64,000 nucleotides of DNA from Arthrinium phaeospermum. Taxonomy: Eukaryota; Ascomycota; Sordariomycetes; Amphisphaeriales; Apiosporaceae. Where the stretch lies: positions 1,116,001-1,180,000 of the forward strand of contig QYRS01000012.1 of assembly GCA_006503535.1 (NCBI GenBank). The letters run 5' to 3'. Shown in pieces: positions 35,374-47,144 of the stretch. A model generated the notes under the pieces. It saw only the letters and a list, made by a program, of their open reading frames with translations. It had not been told where the DNA came from and did no database searches. Numbering within the stretch: position 1 is the first letter of the stretch; each line of letters opens with the position of its first letter. The position numbers and the translations under genes were made by a program.

Positions 35374-36734
35374 ATGAAGAAGACGCGGCCGCGTACAGCC
35401 ATATTCTTTCCAGGTAAGTTACCCCTTGCTACTACTTACTTATTGATGAGAAGAGTCAAAAGCTCGGACAGAAAAGCTGATGTTGATGTCCTCAAAATAG
35501 GAGGGCGTACAGAAGGTCGGCATGCTCAGCCCGTGGCTGGAGGCCTTCCCGCGCACGTCACAGCACATTCTCGATGAGATAGACGACCTCATGGGCTACA
35601 AGCTGTCGGACGTGATACAGAATGGGTCCTCGCGTATCCTCACCGCAACTCCCAACGCACAACCGCCATCATGGCGACCAGCATTCTGATATTGCGGCTT
35701 TTGGAGATTCTCGATGAGATAGACGACCTCATGGGCTACAAGCTGTCGGACGTGATACAGAATGGGTCCTCGCGTATCCTCACCGCAACTCCCAACGCAC
35801 AACCGGCCATCATGGCGACCAGCATTCTGATATTGCGGCTTTTGGAGAAGGAGTTTGAGTTCAACGTGCACGAACGGGTGGACGTGTCGCTGGGCCACTC
35901 GCTTGGCGAATTCGCCGCTCTGGTGGCAGCGGGCGTGTTGGCTTTCGAGGACGCGCTATACATGGTGCGTAGACGTGCCGAGGCCATGGCCCGGGCAACG
36001 CAGCGGGCCAGGGACGAGTGGGGCGGCGACTATGGCATGGTAGCCGTCGTGACAGAGCCCGAGTACCTCGAGCCCCTCGTCAATGCCGTGGACGATTTTG
36101 TGGGGTACCGGTCGAGCGGCCTGCGGAGCGACCATGCCGAGGATATCCATCCGATCGACCAGGTGCTCATCGCCAACGTCAACTCCAAGAACCAGATCGT
36201 CCTCAGCGGCAACCTGGAGAAGATCAAGGAGCTCATTGCACACATCCAGCAGTTTGTAGGCCACGATCCCCGCGCGGTCAAGTTGAACAGCGACTCGCCT
36301 TTCCACAGCCCCATCATGAAACCGGCCGTTGCGGTCATGCGGCAGCTCGTCTCCGGCAAGAGCAGGGTCAAAGGGAAGAGACGGATGATGTCATCACGTT
36401 CCCGGGTGCCCTCCAATGCGTCAGCAACGTGAGTGCGAGACCCTTCGGCAGCCAAGAGGAGGTTAGAGACCTGCTCTCGCGGCAGTGCCTTGAGACGGTC
36501 CGGTGGTGGGACAGCATCAAATATCTGGATCAAGAGCAAAAGGTGCGGCGATGGATCGGCATTGGCCCTGGGAAGGTAGGGAGAAACCTCGTAGGAAAGG
36601 AAGTCGGTATGCGGGGAATGGACGTCGTGAAGGGTGGTGGAGTGTGGGCTATCACGGATCCGATGGAAGTCGAGGAGGCATTAAGGGGTCTCGAGAAGAC
36701 AGAGTATTTGTGTGAGGAAGAGGAGGATGATTAG
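35374..36734 (+). CDS. MCT1: Mitochondrial malonyl-CoA:acyl-carrier-protein transacylase (frameshifted, internal duplication)
   Basis: Transfers malonyl from CoA to mitochondrial acyl carrier protein in type II fatty acid synthesis, the source of lipoate precursor. The first exon ends RPRTAIFFPG, followed by an intron from 35423 to about 35500. The rest contains GVQKVGMLSPWLEAFP, the nucleophile elbow GHSLGEF (Ser codon 35899-35901), NVNSKNQIVLSGNLEKIKEL, the HSPIMKP block, NVSARPFGSQEEV, CLETVRWWDSIKYL and GIGPGKVGRNLVGKEVGMRG. A 140/141-base segment (35567-35706 and 35707-35847) is duplicated head to tail; the second copy encodes exactly 47 codons and the first lacks one G. Other frame changes lie at the exon 2 start (~35505) and near 36375, where one missing G restores KEETDDVITFPG. 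A presequence may begin upstream of the ATG used here. Confidence 0.9.
35567..35847. repeat. Tandem duplication of about 141 bp inside MCT1
   Basis: Bases 35567-35706 and 35707-35847 are identical except for one base (CAACCGCC against CAACCGGCC). The repeat starts ATTCTCGATGAGATAGACG and ends GCGGCTTTTGGAG in both copies, with no spacer. Confidence 0.97.
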
Positions 36735-37267
36735 GCGAAGGGTCTCAATGGCTTGATACGGGCGCATCCTAGTGCTCGAGTCACAAGCAAGCAAGCAAGC
36801 GGGCAGCAGCAGCTTGTAAGATCATTGGTGTTTGATTCTTCAGAAATGCTCGAAACGGGCTGAGATTATGAGTTTAGTACATATGCTCTGGACCGGTTAT
36901 TCAGCTACGGTCTTTGTTGCTCTCTATTTACAACTGTACTTCTGAGTCTACCCATTGAAGCCATTGCTATACATTATAGTCAGCCAGTACCTTACATGTG
37001 CTTTCGCTAGGAACGCTATATCAAATGGTGACAGTTGGGAGTAAATACTTACATACATAGGTAGGTGTTGCTTAAAAAGGCAACTGACAGAAAAGGTGGT
37101 GATGTGCATGCGGCTGACCCCGGACTTTGGGTGGTGGGGCAACCGCGGCAGCTCGTGTTTGAGCTCCAAACGTCAATCCCAGACCAGATTGGACCCCTGG
37201 ACTACATCGTACTGAACCTCTCCTTTGCTCGCGACTCACCATCATATACGCGCGCACATCCCAGAGC
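36735..37267. other. Intergenic between MCT1 and TRAPPC2L-like gene
   Basis: About 530 bases between two plus-strand genes. It holds the MCT1 3-prime UTR and the promoter of the next gene, and a run of GCAA/CAAG repeats near 36785-36800. Nothing else is recognised. Confidence 0.5.
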
Positions 37268-38156
37268 ATGGCAACAGCTATACCCGCCATCGCCTGCCTA
37301 GGCGTCATAGGCCGCAACGTAAGTCGCCAATCCTCAATCCTGCCTGCCTCTGCCGGTCTCGCCATCTTTTCTACGCCCAGATTTGCTCGTTGTCGCGCAA
37401 CGAGTCAATCGCAGTCGCGAACGCCGTCCGCCTAATACCTGATGACATCAACCCCAAAATAACGTTGGGCGCTGCTCTGGCTCGCGCGAGGCGGAAGAAG
37501 AGGCCGCCCGATGCCATAAGTTGCTACCGTACATACATACTGACAAAAGGCTGCTTGGCCCTCTACAGAACAATCCCCTTCACACCACCATCCTCCCGAC
37601 CACGACCGACCCGCAGACGGGCCGCCTGGCGCCCCTACGCACCCCGCTCCAGTTCAGCCTGCTGCTGTCGAGCACGCTAGACATCTTCGAGTCGCGCGCG
37701 CGCCACGCCGTCGCCTCCAACACCCTGCTCAGCGGCGACTTCGGGCTGCTGCACGCCGTCGACGACCGGCTGGCCGCGTACGGCTTCGAGACCAACACGG
37801 GCATCAAGTTCGTCGCCGTGGTGGACATGCGGGGGCGCATCCTGAGCGGCGGCGGCGGCAAGTCCCCGGGCGGCGTCAGTTCCCCCGGCGGGGTGCGGGC
37901 ACGGGGGCGCGGCGGCGTCGGGGACGGGCCCTTCGTCGGTGGTGGCGCCGTGGGCCTGCGGGACGGCGAGCTCAAGGTCGTGTTCCGCGCCATGCAGACG
38001 GCGTACGTAAGGCTCCTGCAGAACCCCTTCTACGACCCCGAGGAGGGCGCCAAGGCCGGCCAGCTGCAGCAGAAGCGCATCACGAGTCGCAGTTTTGCCG
38101 AGGAGATGCGGCGGATTGGGGACAAGTGGGTTCCCGGGGGCGTGAATACATTATAA
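37268..38156 (+). CDS. TRAPPC2L-like trafficking protein (sedlin/longin fold)
   Basis: A subunit of the TRAPP tethering complexes acting in ER-Golgi traffic, related to TRAPPC2L (Tca17 in yeast). Exon 1 (37268-37318) encodes MATAIPAIACLGVIGRN, and after a 250-base intron (37319-37568, GTAAGT donor, CTACAG acceptor) exon 2 begins NNPLHTTI. Further family blocks are TPLQFSLLLSSTLDIFE, DFGLLHAVDDRLAAYGFETNTGIKFVAVVDM and ELKVVFRAMQTAYVRLLQNPFYDP, ending WVPGGVNTL. The spliced product is 212 residues. A Gly/Arg-rich insertion (roughly residues 124-150) lengthens the loop after VVDMRGRIL. Exon 2 is GC-rich and intact. The 250-base intron is long for this locus, so an additional small exon cannot be excluded. 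Confidence 0.88.
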
Positions 38157-41100
38157 GAGCGGGAGAATACTGCGCGGTCTACTCGAGATGGATGAGGACA
38201 CATTATCTCCTATTCTGTCCCTCGACGAGCGCGACGTTGCTCGCGAGGAACCTTGGAAGCGCGTTGGACGAACATACAAAGCATCAGACAGGCGTTGTTT
38301 GTGGCAGGATGGGAAGAACCTGGCCTGGAGTTATTGGGCGTTTCGAATGCTAGAATTGTATTATATTGACACGACGATAATTCGGTTTCGACGGCAAAGA
38401 ACTATGTTCTATCTTGTGTGTAACTATCTATCTGGTTAGAGGCCATCAACGCTGAAGTCGGATGACCTATTTGGAAGCCGTCGATAGGGACGGTGAGGAT
38501 GTGTTGGCCATGACTATCTACTCAAACACTATGGCGATTTGGATTCTTGGCTACATTCGCTCCCACTCTCATTTGACGGGCATGACGATACTCAGGTGCA
38601 ATATGATACATACGACCAAAGTTTCAAGTCGCATTGCGGACGATCCCTGGAAGAGCATTGGGTTGTGTCTGCCGCCCACACACGGTCACCACCGGCCCTT
38701 CGTTGGCCAAGTGGATAGATAGAGCGAGTGCTCAACACAGCTGACAGATGCATTGCGGATAGGCACGATTCCTGTCAGCGCTATTGGCATCCTCGTGTCT
38801 AAGCTCCTCCTCTTAGAGGATGCGATGGATCATGGTCCCAGCCACTAACACCTTCGGGTGCTTTTCTCGCGCCCGTGCATCGCTTTTAGAAGGTGGCCTA
38901 TGCCGCCACGAAACATGGGGAGAGCGTGGCAGGAAAGCGCATGTCCGGTAAGGCTTGTTGTTGGGCCCTGGGTTGGGCTCAGAGTTTCGAGGGATTGTGG
39001 GTGACAGTTCGGCGCAAAACTTACTACCTTTCGACCAGCCACGATCTTTTTTCTTTAAAGTATGGGGGCTTGTATCGAAGCTTTAACTTAGCATTGAACA
39101 CTGGGCGACGTCAGCCCGTCGGTCTTTGAGTTCAAGGCCCGATTATGGGAGACGCTGTCAGTAGATGATGATGGGCTTTGCCAAGGGTCGATGGCGTAGG
39201 TTCCATAAGGCGCTGTTTGGAATGCTTGTCGAGTCGAGTGGGAAGATCTTGAAGAGCTTTCCGCCCAAGCCTAGTCTGACCAGGGGGCCAAGGGAACCCC
39301 CTGTTTTCTTCTTAGCTCCCAGAGTTGACGAACAAAGCAGACACCCAAAGGGAGGTTGCTCTGGAAGCGGGCATTGACGCGTTTGGCTCTCGCGTGTATT
39401 GTGAAGTGCGAAATCGCTTAAGAGGTCGAATATCCCAATAAGAAAAACAGAGCGGAATAATGCCTGGTTCTGTGCCTCGTACAATTCGCCGCCGTCCCGC
39501 TATATAATGGGGAGAGTGAAATGTCCAACCCCCCGCCCGGTCGCTGCCCAATCGGCAGCCACTGACAGGCAGAGAAAAAAAAGCGCTGGGAGCTTGTACA
39601 AGCTGCCAGGGCTGCCCCACGACAACTCTTTGTGAGATGGCAACGGACCACCAACCTGACCAGACTGGTACGGTTGATGACTGGTCAGGACAGGAACGTG
39701 TGCATCAACAAAACATTTACGGCAGATGGAAACGCTGGGCAACGGTTGACCATCCACCCCACCACACACCTGCATACGCGAGGCGAGGTACAGCAAGGTA
39801 AGAAAATGCATACAACACAGGATGAAAAACCCTGATATTGATCTATCGTGCTGTGTAATGCGCGTTCCCCCAGATACGACCTTCTCATGTATATCCACCC
39901 ATAAAATGTATGTAATATTAGTCGTAGATAGGATGACATTGGAAGTGGGAGATACGGTAATAAAAAATGTGGCCATTCGCATATCGACCAAGACGGACTC
40001 ATCTCCAAGGCCTGGGGTCACGACACGGGATGGCCCTGGCAGCCTGATGGGATAGGTACAGCTTTGTAGGAATTGGTGGGTCGAGAGATGCTTTACCACC
40101 ACCTTAAACCCGAGGCGACAACGCGACGCCATGCACCTAAACTCCCAGGCCTGCCCTTTTGTTTATTGATTAATATGTTCTTCATGTTGGAGAGAGACAG
40201 AGAGGCTGGAGTTTATTGACACGTCAAATGGAGCATCTTGGACGTGAAGAAATGAGCGGCGATATATCGTGATACCCGGGCTCGCGTGTCACGACATCCA
40301 ACGTCCCTACGACCATAGTTATTGCCCCGAACACGTTGGGGATTGTTTCAGATATTCCCTACCGCATACATGTACTTACCTGTGCACAGGAGATAGATAC
40401 CCAAGGGTCGTACGCTGTAAGTCTGGCAGTACCTAGAATGACGCCGTTCGTCGATCTCACCAAACCGGGACCCACCTCTGAAGGAATCCAAGATTGACCT
40501 CCGCAAGGGCTCTTTGGCTCGCTCGCTTGCTCCTTGGTTGCAGTGATGGAGGAACTGGAAGGTAATAATACAATTCATTGCAGTGTTTCTTCGCCCCTCC
40601 CCCTATTTCGGGCGGCATTTCGTGCCCGATATGGACAGTGGTTTGCTTTTTCCTGTCTCATTTTGTACGGAAGAAATCAGTTATGTACTTGTTTTAGTTT
40701 ATTGAGTGGGTTGGGTTGCTGGCACTTCCCATGTGTCTTGGTGTTTACGAGCTGCCTTCAAGTTTGAACACGGACAGTCAACATGGGCTCTTATCTCCTC
40801 ACCCCGTTCCATTGTCAATGAATGATCCATCTGGAAAATCGCATCTGGCAATTCCTTGACCCAGCGGGCTAGCCGCTTGCCGCACGTCTCCGGGCTAGCC
40901 GCTCCTCGTCCTGCGCCCGTGAGTTAAGTACGTCCAGCATGGTATATAATTTTTTTGGTTCCAGCTGGGGATCATTGAAATTGAGGTTGGATGATTGCTT
41001 GCACGCATGTGAGCACAACCAACCTCGCCGGAGAGGCCTCATATCTTAAAACTGTCAACATGATACGGGTCCCGGCTTATAACAGACAGTATTTGCGATG

Positions 41101-42648
41101 TCATCTTGAATATTCAGAATGGATCTCAAGCATGCGCCTACCCGAGGTCTTTTTCCGTTGATTTTTTGTCTCTAAGCTCTCTCTCACTCACGGATGGTAA
41201 TCCGCTGTCAAATGCCAGCAACCTTGGCCTAGGTTCTGACCACCACGTCGCTTTTTCTGGGTTCAGTGCGATACCTACAGGCCGCATCCCGGCACGACGG
41301 CCCCTCGACTAAGCCTGCAATGGATTAACCTGGTCTCGCTATGTCCCAAAGAAGACGACCAAGATGGGCCGTACCTGACGGAATGAGAACGAAATAATTA
41401 ATGTGAACTTGTAATGTACTCGAGGATAGAATACATAAAACTGTACCATTTGGAACTGCGCATCAGGTACATTTGATGGCGGTAGCTAGCTCTGTGTTAG
41501 TAGCACATTCGTCAATGTCATGAGATCGATTTCCAGCCTTCTGTGCCGCCCTTTGGCCGGTCCTTCGAGGCATGATGATAATGATGCAGCACGATGCAGC
41601 TGCTGTGCGATATGATAGCCCGTAACTGCACATCATTCACCCATCCACGAGTCCTCCTAAGCTGCATCGCTGATGTCAATCTGATACGGGCGACCTGTAG
41701 GTCTATGTAGGTCTGGTAAGGTATGTACATACATGCACCACCACAACCACCACCACCACACACCAGCCTGCATCCCTTCGTGCCCCCAGCCAGCTTCGTT
41801 GGAGCAATTAGGTTAGGTACATGCTGTCTGCACTGCACGCCTGCACACTCGCAACGACCGCCGTCCGTACACGCACCCGCCACCTATGCACCCGCACCCA
41901 CACCCACTATCCCTCGGTGCTAATGGGATGCAAAGTATGGTAATCAATCAGAAGGTGCACGCTCGCTACTCTTCCCACTTCCCAAAGTACCTTAAGCCCG
42001 CCCGACCCCCAAGTCCAGGTGGGCCGTCCACCTGCACCTCTAGCCGTCTACTCCTAGCACACCTAGTCACCCTTTTGATTTTCCTGCCTTAGTGCCACCA
42101 GCAAAAACAAAGTGGGAAGGGGAAGTCGACGAGTCGCAGAGACCCTTTCCAATTCGTCCGTCCCGGTCGTGAACCATACAACAACACCTCTCCCCTACCT
42201 CTCGACGTCTACCTCTCTGTATTCGGTCGCGGAATTCCTGCAGCAACACCCGCCCAAACCACCACAGCCCTCGCCTCGTCGCGTACTGCAACGGAATGCG
42301 GTAGCATCTTCGCTGCCCTCAGCTCCTCGTCGGACTGAGATATTCTGACGGCCGTAGGTCCTGGCTTCGGTCTTCCGGTTCGGGTTTTGGATCCAAACAA
42401 CCGACCGGCCTTGTCGTTTTGTCTCAAGGCCCATGAAGCAAGAAAGAAGAGGGGTTCTAGAAGGAGAGAGAGAGAAATCGCATTTCGCCTGAATCCAGAA
42501 ACACAAACTCGATCACGAACCACTTCGCTGCGCGGCATTGTTGTAACCACAACAACACTCCTTGCTGCTCCCGCGTTTTAGGGGCTTCCCACTCGTTCTC
42601 GACTGCCTCTAGAACATCACCGGGGCTGGGTCTGCCTGATCGACTCTA
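38157..42648. other. 4.5 kb intergenic region upstream of the POM1-like kinase
   Basis: No gene can be supported. The longest frame (39500-40132, minus, 210 codons) translates to sequence without domain character. A TATATAATG sequence at about 39500, repeated GGGCTAGCCGCT near 40867 and 40893, and a CA/CAC-rich tract near 41735-41910 are visible. The last several hundred bases are pyrimidine-rich and probably form the kinase promoter and leader. Confidence 0.5.
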
Positions 42649-45600
42649 ATGGTTAGGGATCCTAACGTCTCTGCTGGCCGACCGGCTGCCGCTTCATCCC
42701 GACCTCACACGCCAACCCAACTGTACGTCTCCCCCCCAATTGTTGGCCTTGAATTCGGGACGACGAGAAACATGATCTCTTGGCCTCACACTTCACACTG
42801 CACATGACAAAGGCAGTACGGCAACTCTACATGAATCATCTACTAACCCTGCTCTTGCTGTACTAGGAGCAAGGAAAACATCAATCCGACCCCAAAGACA
42901 CCTACGAACGACGCTACGGGGACCGCGACAACGCCCTCGTACTCTAACGGTGCAATGCTGAGTGCCTCGTCCTCCAACAACCACACATTATTTTCGTTTG
43001 GCCATAACAGTGGTCCAGCCCACGACGATGCAGGCGACCCGACGACAACTTCCTTCGATTTTTTGCCCTCCGTCAGCTTCGACGATCTGCAGAGCAGCCT
43101 AGAGTCAGCTTCGACCGACTTCAAGCTAACTCAGTTCCCTTCACCGAACGGCCAGGGTAGCATCTTGGACGATAAGCCTCTAGCAGACAATATGGCCGGT
43201 CAACATTCCAGCACCATGCCGACGGCGAGTTCGACGCGTAAGGCCGTTCAGCCAAATGCTACGCCAAGCAGTGCTGCGAGTGGAATAAGGCCTACAAGGT
43301 CCGGATCTATACTGAGAAGACCGAGCTTATCGAGCAGGCAGCCCAGCATAGGGTCTAACCCACCAGTCTCGGCCAGTATTGCGGATGCGCCAACAGCGCC
43401 GGCGGCCATGAGAAACCGCCGCCAAAGCCATTACCCACCCGTGTCTGGCTCCACCGTGGCAAAGCCACCTAGGAAGTCGATAGGCCCCGGGGTTATCGAG
43501 TCCGACTACGGAAACAGAACCGTTCCGAAACGACGTCCTAGTCTGATATCGACGGGCACGGACAAAGAGTCACTGCGAGTGGCCTTGGACTTTAGCGGCA
43601 ACACCGGGGCAGGTCAAGCAGGCGATCCCAGCAAAAGTATAGCCGCGCCCAGGGCTGTGAAAACTAAATCCATGCAGCCCCCACAAAGGATAACTGGCAA
43701 CTTAGCGGTGACGAACAGCAACAGCAACAGCGCCCTCACGCTCACGCCAGATGGGAACCGCAAATCGATCGCATTTCCCAGGTCACCTAAAGCTGGCGGG
43801 GGCGGCTCAACTCCGGGCTCGGCGAAACGCGCTTCAGTCATGCCTGGACATCTCTCGGGGCTGGGTGCACGAACTATTTCCCCGACGGACGCTCAGCGAA
43901 TGAAGCGCATGTCTATGCATCAGTCTCAGAGCATGCCACAGGTCACGAATGTACAGCCGCCGCCGCCGGCCACTGAGACTCGACCATCCTCGCGTTCCCC
44001 CTCCATGATACCTCGAAAGACGTCTACGCCCTCTTCTTCGAGGACCACCCCTGACATGAACAGGAAGTCGTACAGCTCCGGCCTGTCTGTCAACTCTACA
44101 ACAAGCTTTAACACGCACAGGACGTCGACCGGGTCCATTCAGCAGCGGGCCGCTGCACAAAATACAGCGAACTCGAGGCTACCAGCTCCCAAAGCTCTTT
44201 CCGTCAATAGCAATGCGCCACCTGCGGAGGGCGATGATGGATGTACCACCAGTACCTGCTATCCCTAAAGCCTACGAGTCGCCCAAGGACGGCCCTCCAG
44301 AAATGTCATTCTTGGATAAGCGGAAATCAAACTATGCGTTTGATGCCAGCAGTATCGCTAGTTCCTCAACTGGAACTCTGTCTAGTGCGCCTTCTTTTGA
44401 TACCGTCGGTCCTACACAGCAACGCCCAGCACTAGGAAGCAGCCGCGGAAGGCGGCGGGCGGTGCCTCGTCAGATTTAGAGATGAAGGTTACCCCGACTC
44501 AGCAGAAGAAGAAGAACCTGGCACCTCTCCGGCTTCCACCCATCAATCTCGGCCCACTCAGTACTCCTACCGCATCGAAGATAGCAGCACTGAAGGAGCC
44601 AGTCAATCGGACCGAGAAAACGAGCCCGCCCCCTGAACGAATGATCCCAAAGACTCCGACAACGCCGATGACTGCATCCAAGAGCTCCTTTTTCTCGAGG
44701 CGCCCCGAAAAGGATACCGAGAAATCGACCATCCGCAGCAGCACCTCTACCAACCATGTCTCTCTGGACAGTCCGGGCGTAGCCGGGGCTACAAGTTCTT
44801 CCGAATCTTTGATGGAACCGGCCACGATCAAGGCAGCACGACAACCAGCTGCGTCACCTTTTCTCTCGTCATCGGTGCCAAAGGTCAGTGCTGATTTTGG
44901 TGCCGAGCTTGCCAGAGCTAAGGCAAACGCGGGTGCGAATAAGTCGGCTGCTTTGGAAGCCGCTCCTGAGGTGAAGCCTCAACAAAGCCCTCTGGGCCAC
45001 GCGCACAGAAGGCAAGCAAGCCAGCAAACAAGTCGCCGCCCCCAGCGCCAGCAAGCCCGGAAGAACAAGAGCCCCCACTCCCTCTTCTATGAGCTCGTTG
45101 AGGCGGAAGCTGAGTTTGTCGTGGAAGCGGAGCACCTCTAAGAGCAGCAACCATCCCTCGAATGCTGCAGGTGAGAATGCGTCCAGCCATGCCCGCCAAG
45201 ATAGCATGCCGCCACCCCGGATACCCATATCCGCAACGTTGGGCTCGATGAAGGCATCAAGCCCCAGTCATGCGTCGAAACCTTCGGGGTCATACTTGGA
45301 TACGAGGAGGAGAAAGAGCTCAGCGTCGAGCCTCACTGCAATCATGACGCAAGAGAGAAATGCGAAGAAAGCACAGGAAGCCGGCAAATTCCATGGTCGA
45401 GGCATCTTCAACTAGCCGGACTTCGTCGGTGCAGAGGATGTTGCGCCCGCGACCGTCTGCCGCCACGATAAAGACCAATGACCGTACACTGCGAGCTCGA
45501 CAAGGACGATATGGTGGCCGAAGAAGAGATGAAGAAGCTGCGTCAAGACGCAAGGAGACGGAGCTCGCCGCTAGGACTCTGGATGCTCTGCGCAAGAGAG

Positions 45601-46903
45601 CCACACAAAGGAGAGAGTCGGATACCGTTATGAAATCGTGGACGTCCTGGGCAAAGGAAGTTTCGGTCAGGTTGTACGATGCATCGACCACAAAACCGTG
45701 TCCTGGTGGCCGTCAAGATTATCCGCAACAAGAAGAGGTTCCATCAGCAGGCCCTAGTCGAAGTCAACATCCTCCAGAAGCTCCGCGAGTGGGATTCCAA
45801 GAACCGACACAGCATGGTTAACTTCACCCACAGCTTCTACTTCCGTGGTCATCTCTGCATCTCCACGGAACTGCTGGACATGAACCTCTACGAATTCATC
45901 AAGTCTAATGCGTTCCGTGGCTTCTCGCTGAAACTCATCCGGCGCTTCACCAAGCAGATGCTCAGTTCCCTCAACCTTCTGAAACAACACAAGGTGATTC
46001 ACTGCGATCTCAAGCCCGAGACATCCTACTTCGACACCCAATGCATTCCGAGATCAAGGTCATCGACTTTGGGTCGAGCTGCTTCGAGAACGAAAAGGTT
46101 TATACGTACATCCAATCGCGTTTCTACCGGTCACCCGAGGTTATTCTGGGTATGACCTACGGACTGCCAATTGACATGTGGAGTCTTGGATGTATCCTCG
46201 CTGAGCTATACACCGGTGTTCCCATCTTCCCGGGTGAAAACGAACAGGAACAGTTGGCGTGTATCATGGAGGTTTTCGGCCCACCGGAGAAGCATTTGAT
46301 TGAAAAGAGCACCAGGAAAAAGTTATTCTTTGACTCGATGGGCAAGCCACGCTTGACCGTCTCTCAAAGGGGCGACGGAGGAGGCCGTCGTCCAAAACCC
46401 TCCAGCAGGCGCTGAAGTGTGATGATGAGCCATTCCTGGATTTCCTGGCTCGGTGTCTGAGGTGGGACCCCGATAGACGAATCAAGCCAGAGGAAGCCAT
46501 CCGCCATGAGTTCATCACTGGCCAGAAGGCGCCCATGGGCTTTGTGCGAGCTCGCGATACCACAGCGTCTCCCATCAAGCGACACAACACCGTTGCATCA
46601 TCGCGGCCACTGCCAGACCCACCAGCGTCCACAAGGACTATACCGCCAGTACGTGCTCGTGAAGTCACTGCTGCAAGCCCTCACAAGCAGCAGCCAGCAG
46701 GACCACGACGAGCATCTGGCATCAACGGGCCTTTCAACTCGGCTGGAGTGAAGCGTACCAGCACAGGCACGGCACAAACCAGCAGCGGATCAACCGCAGC
46801 CAGTGTTGGAAGCAGCCTGCCTCGGGTCACCGGTCGGGTTGTTAGCGGCAGCAAAGACTTGGCTTCGGCAGGGGCCAATGCTGCAATGAGCAGACGCGCA
46901 TAG
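42649..46903 (+). CDS. POM1: Pom1-type DYRK dual-specificity protein kinase (multiply frameshifted, internal loss)
   Basis: A DYRK-family kinase; fission yeast Pom1 controls polarity and division-site placement. Exon 1 (42649-42722) encodes [19 protein letters not shown], followed by an intron 42723-42866 (GTACGT donor, CTAAC branch point). A long Ser/Pro/Arg-rich disordered region precedes the catalytic domain: glycine loop [21 protein letters not shown] with the lysine, [21 protein letters not shown], the [14 protein letters not shown] activation segment (the second Tyr of YxY is the DYRK autophosphorylation site) and [19 protein letters not shown]. About ten frame changes occur (near 44238, 44420, 45015, 45380, 45497, 45545, 45610, 45698, 46021 and 46365); at 45698 and 46021 one missing base restores the family sequence. 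Near 45610 the segment between KERV and [10 protein letters not shown], which carries the NAPA and DH-box region in relatives, is absent. The C-terminal tail is Ser/Thr/Arg-rich. Confidence 0.9.
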
Positions 46904-47144
46904 ACAGTGATGTATACAAACATGTTATTATGGGAGGTGGTGGCAGGCGACAGTCGGAGTTTGAACCCTGAGCGAATGGGCATGAAAGACCAAGTGCTTT
47001 GGTGGCTTCGGCAGGGGCCAATGCTGCAATGAGCAGACGCGCATAGACAGTGATGTATACAAACATGTTATTATGGGAGGTGGTGGCAGGCGACAGTCGG
47101 AGTTTGAACCCTGAGCGAATGGGCATGAAAGACCAAGTGCTTTG
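46861..47144. repeat. Tandem duplication of about 141 bp at the 3-prime end of the kinase gene
   Basis: Bases 46861-47001 and 47004-47144 are identical, from GGCTTCGGCAGGGGCC to CCAAGTGCTTTG, separated by two bases. The first copy includes the kinase C terminus and stop codon (46901-46903); the second is downstream and non-coding. Confidence 0.97.

Noticed and set aside
39500..40132. 210-codon minus-strand frame in the region upstream of the kinase
   Set aside because: No domain, no repeats of family motifs and no neighbouring exons could be found.
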